Assembly (NCBI GenBank): GCA_019422485.1
Contig: JAHZDG010000002.1
Coordinates: 39,127 to 44,914, forward strand
Direction: 5' to 3'
Length of the DNA stretch: 5,788 nt
From: Alistipes sp.
GTDB lineage: Bacteria > Bacteroidota > Bacteroidia > Bacteroidales > Rikenellaceae
The notes under the pieces were generated by a model that was given only the letters and a program-made list of their open reading frames with translations, did not search any database and was not told the origin of the DNA. Below are positions 5,436 to 5,788 of the stretch, piece after piece. The number at the start of each line of letters is the position of its first letter. Position 1 is the first letter of the stretch. Position numbers and translations under genes: made by a program.

Positions 5436-5788
5436 ATGAGTTCAAACGCCAAACTGGTTTCTCGTTCGGTGCTCGTACCGTTCATTCTGGTGACCAGCCT
5501 GTTCTTCGCCTGGGGATTCGCCAACGACATCACCAACCCCATGGTCAAAGCCTTTTCCAAAATTTTCCGCATGAGCACCACCGATGGTGCGCTTGTGCAA
5601 CTGGCCTTCTATGGCGGCTACTTCGCCATGGCTTTCCCGGCCGCCCTTTTCATCCGGAAATACTCCTACAAATCGGGGATTCTGGTCGGACTGGCCCTCT
5701 ATGCCATCGGTGCTCTAATGTTCATCCCCGCCAGCAAAACAGGCCTCTATTTCCCGTTTCTGATCGCCTATTTCATTCTGACGTGCGG
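5436..5788 (+). CDS. fucP: L-fucose:H+ symporter FucP, 5' part
   Basis: This open frame starts at the ATG at 5436 and runs off the window after 117 codons, about a quarter of a normal permease of some 420-440 residues. It belongs to the major facilitator superfamily, FucP branch, which imports L-fucose with a proton across the inner membrane. The first membrane helix covers about residues 11-30 (SVLVPFILVTSLFFAWGFAN) and is followed directly by ND (30-31). That aspartate aligns with Asp46 of E. coli FucP, which is important for proton-coupled transport. Further matches are the helix from LVQLAFYGGYFAMAFPAALF, the basic loop IRKYSYKSG after helix 2, and helix 3 (LVGLALYAIGALMFIPA). No Shine-Dalgarno site precedes it. 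Whether other fucose genes follow cannot be seen. Related sugar permeases of the same family remain possible, but the N-terminus is typical FucP. Confidence 0.88.
   Translation, partial: MSSNAKLVSRSVLVPFILVTSLFFAWGFANDITNPMVKAFSKIFRMSTTDGALVQLAFYGGYFAMAFPAALFIRKYSYKSGILVGLALYAIGALMFIPASKTGLYFPFLIAYFILTC

Noticed and set aside
5360..5581. Minus-strand frame of 73 codons over the fucP start
   Set aside because: It is antisense to the conserved FucP N-terminus and crosses the fucP promoter, so it is a shadow frame.

Overview
The window looks like a Bacteroidales chromosome (gut Bacteroidetes). The evidence is a perfect Bacteroidetes-type promoter (TTTG-N19-TAnnTTTG) in front of a toxin-antitoxin pair, genes without clear Shine-Dalgarno sites, an L-fucose permease with the typical Bacteroidetes N-terminus, and a large receiver/ATP-grasp protein of a kind usually annotated in Bacteroidetes as a phosphoenolpyruvate synthase-like or PEP/pyruvate-binding protein. 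The right half is visibly GC-richer than the first kilobase, and I cannot name a genus.

Positions 1 to about 958 look like the right end of an integrated mobile element. It holds a HicA toxin / HicB antitoxin operon on the minus strand (642 to 21) and its promoter with an inverted-repeat operator. Next comes an AT-rich gene-free stretch with short phased direct repeats and small palindromes, as expected of an integrase attachment site. This stretch ends in the 3' half of a tRNA-Thr(CGT) gene, about 959 to 1000. The fragment starts in the anticodon loop and has no 5' half, but is followed by an intact terminator. The simplest reading is that an element entered the 3' part of a tRNA-Thr gene and this is the distal att site. 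The restored full-length tRNA and the integrase would lie beyond the left edge.

Positions 1001 to 5788 look like resident chromosome. After the terminator, which could also serve the convergent gene, there is a minus-strand gene for a cysteine-rich exported protein of unknown function (2124 to 1090). Upstream of it on the same strand is the 987-residue receiver/ATP-grasp protein (5271 to 2308). It has one degenerate and one apparently intact receiver domain, a PEP-synthase-type ATP-grasp module, and a C-terminal module in place of the usual phospho-histidine and PEP/pyruvate barrel domains. Divergent from it, across 164 bp with a good promoter on the fucP side and a 20-bp perfect palindrome, is fucP (5436 onward), cut by the window edge.

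The two halves are probably unrelated: mobile-element cargo that stabilises the element on the left, and host carbon or energy metabolism on the right. The points most worth a second look are the tRNA-Thr att junction with its repeats, and the ATP-grasp protein whose phosphoryl acceptor is not evident.
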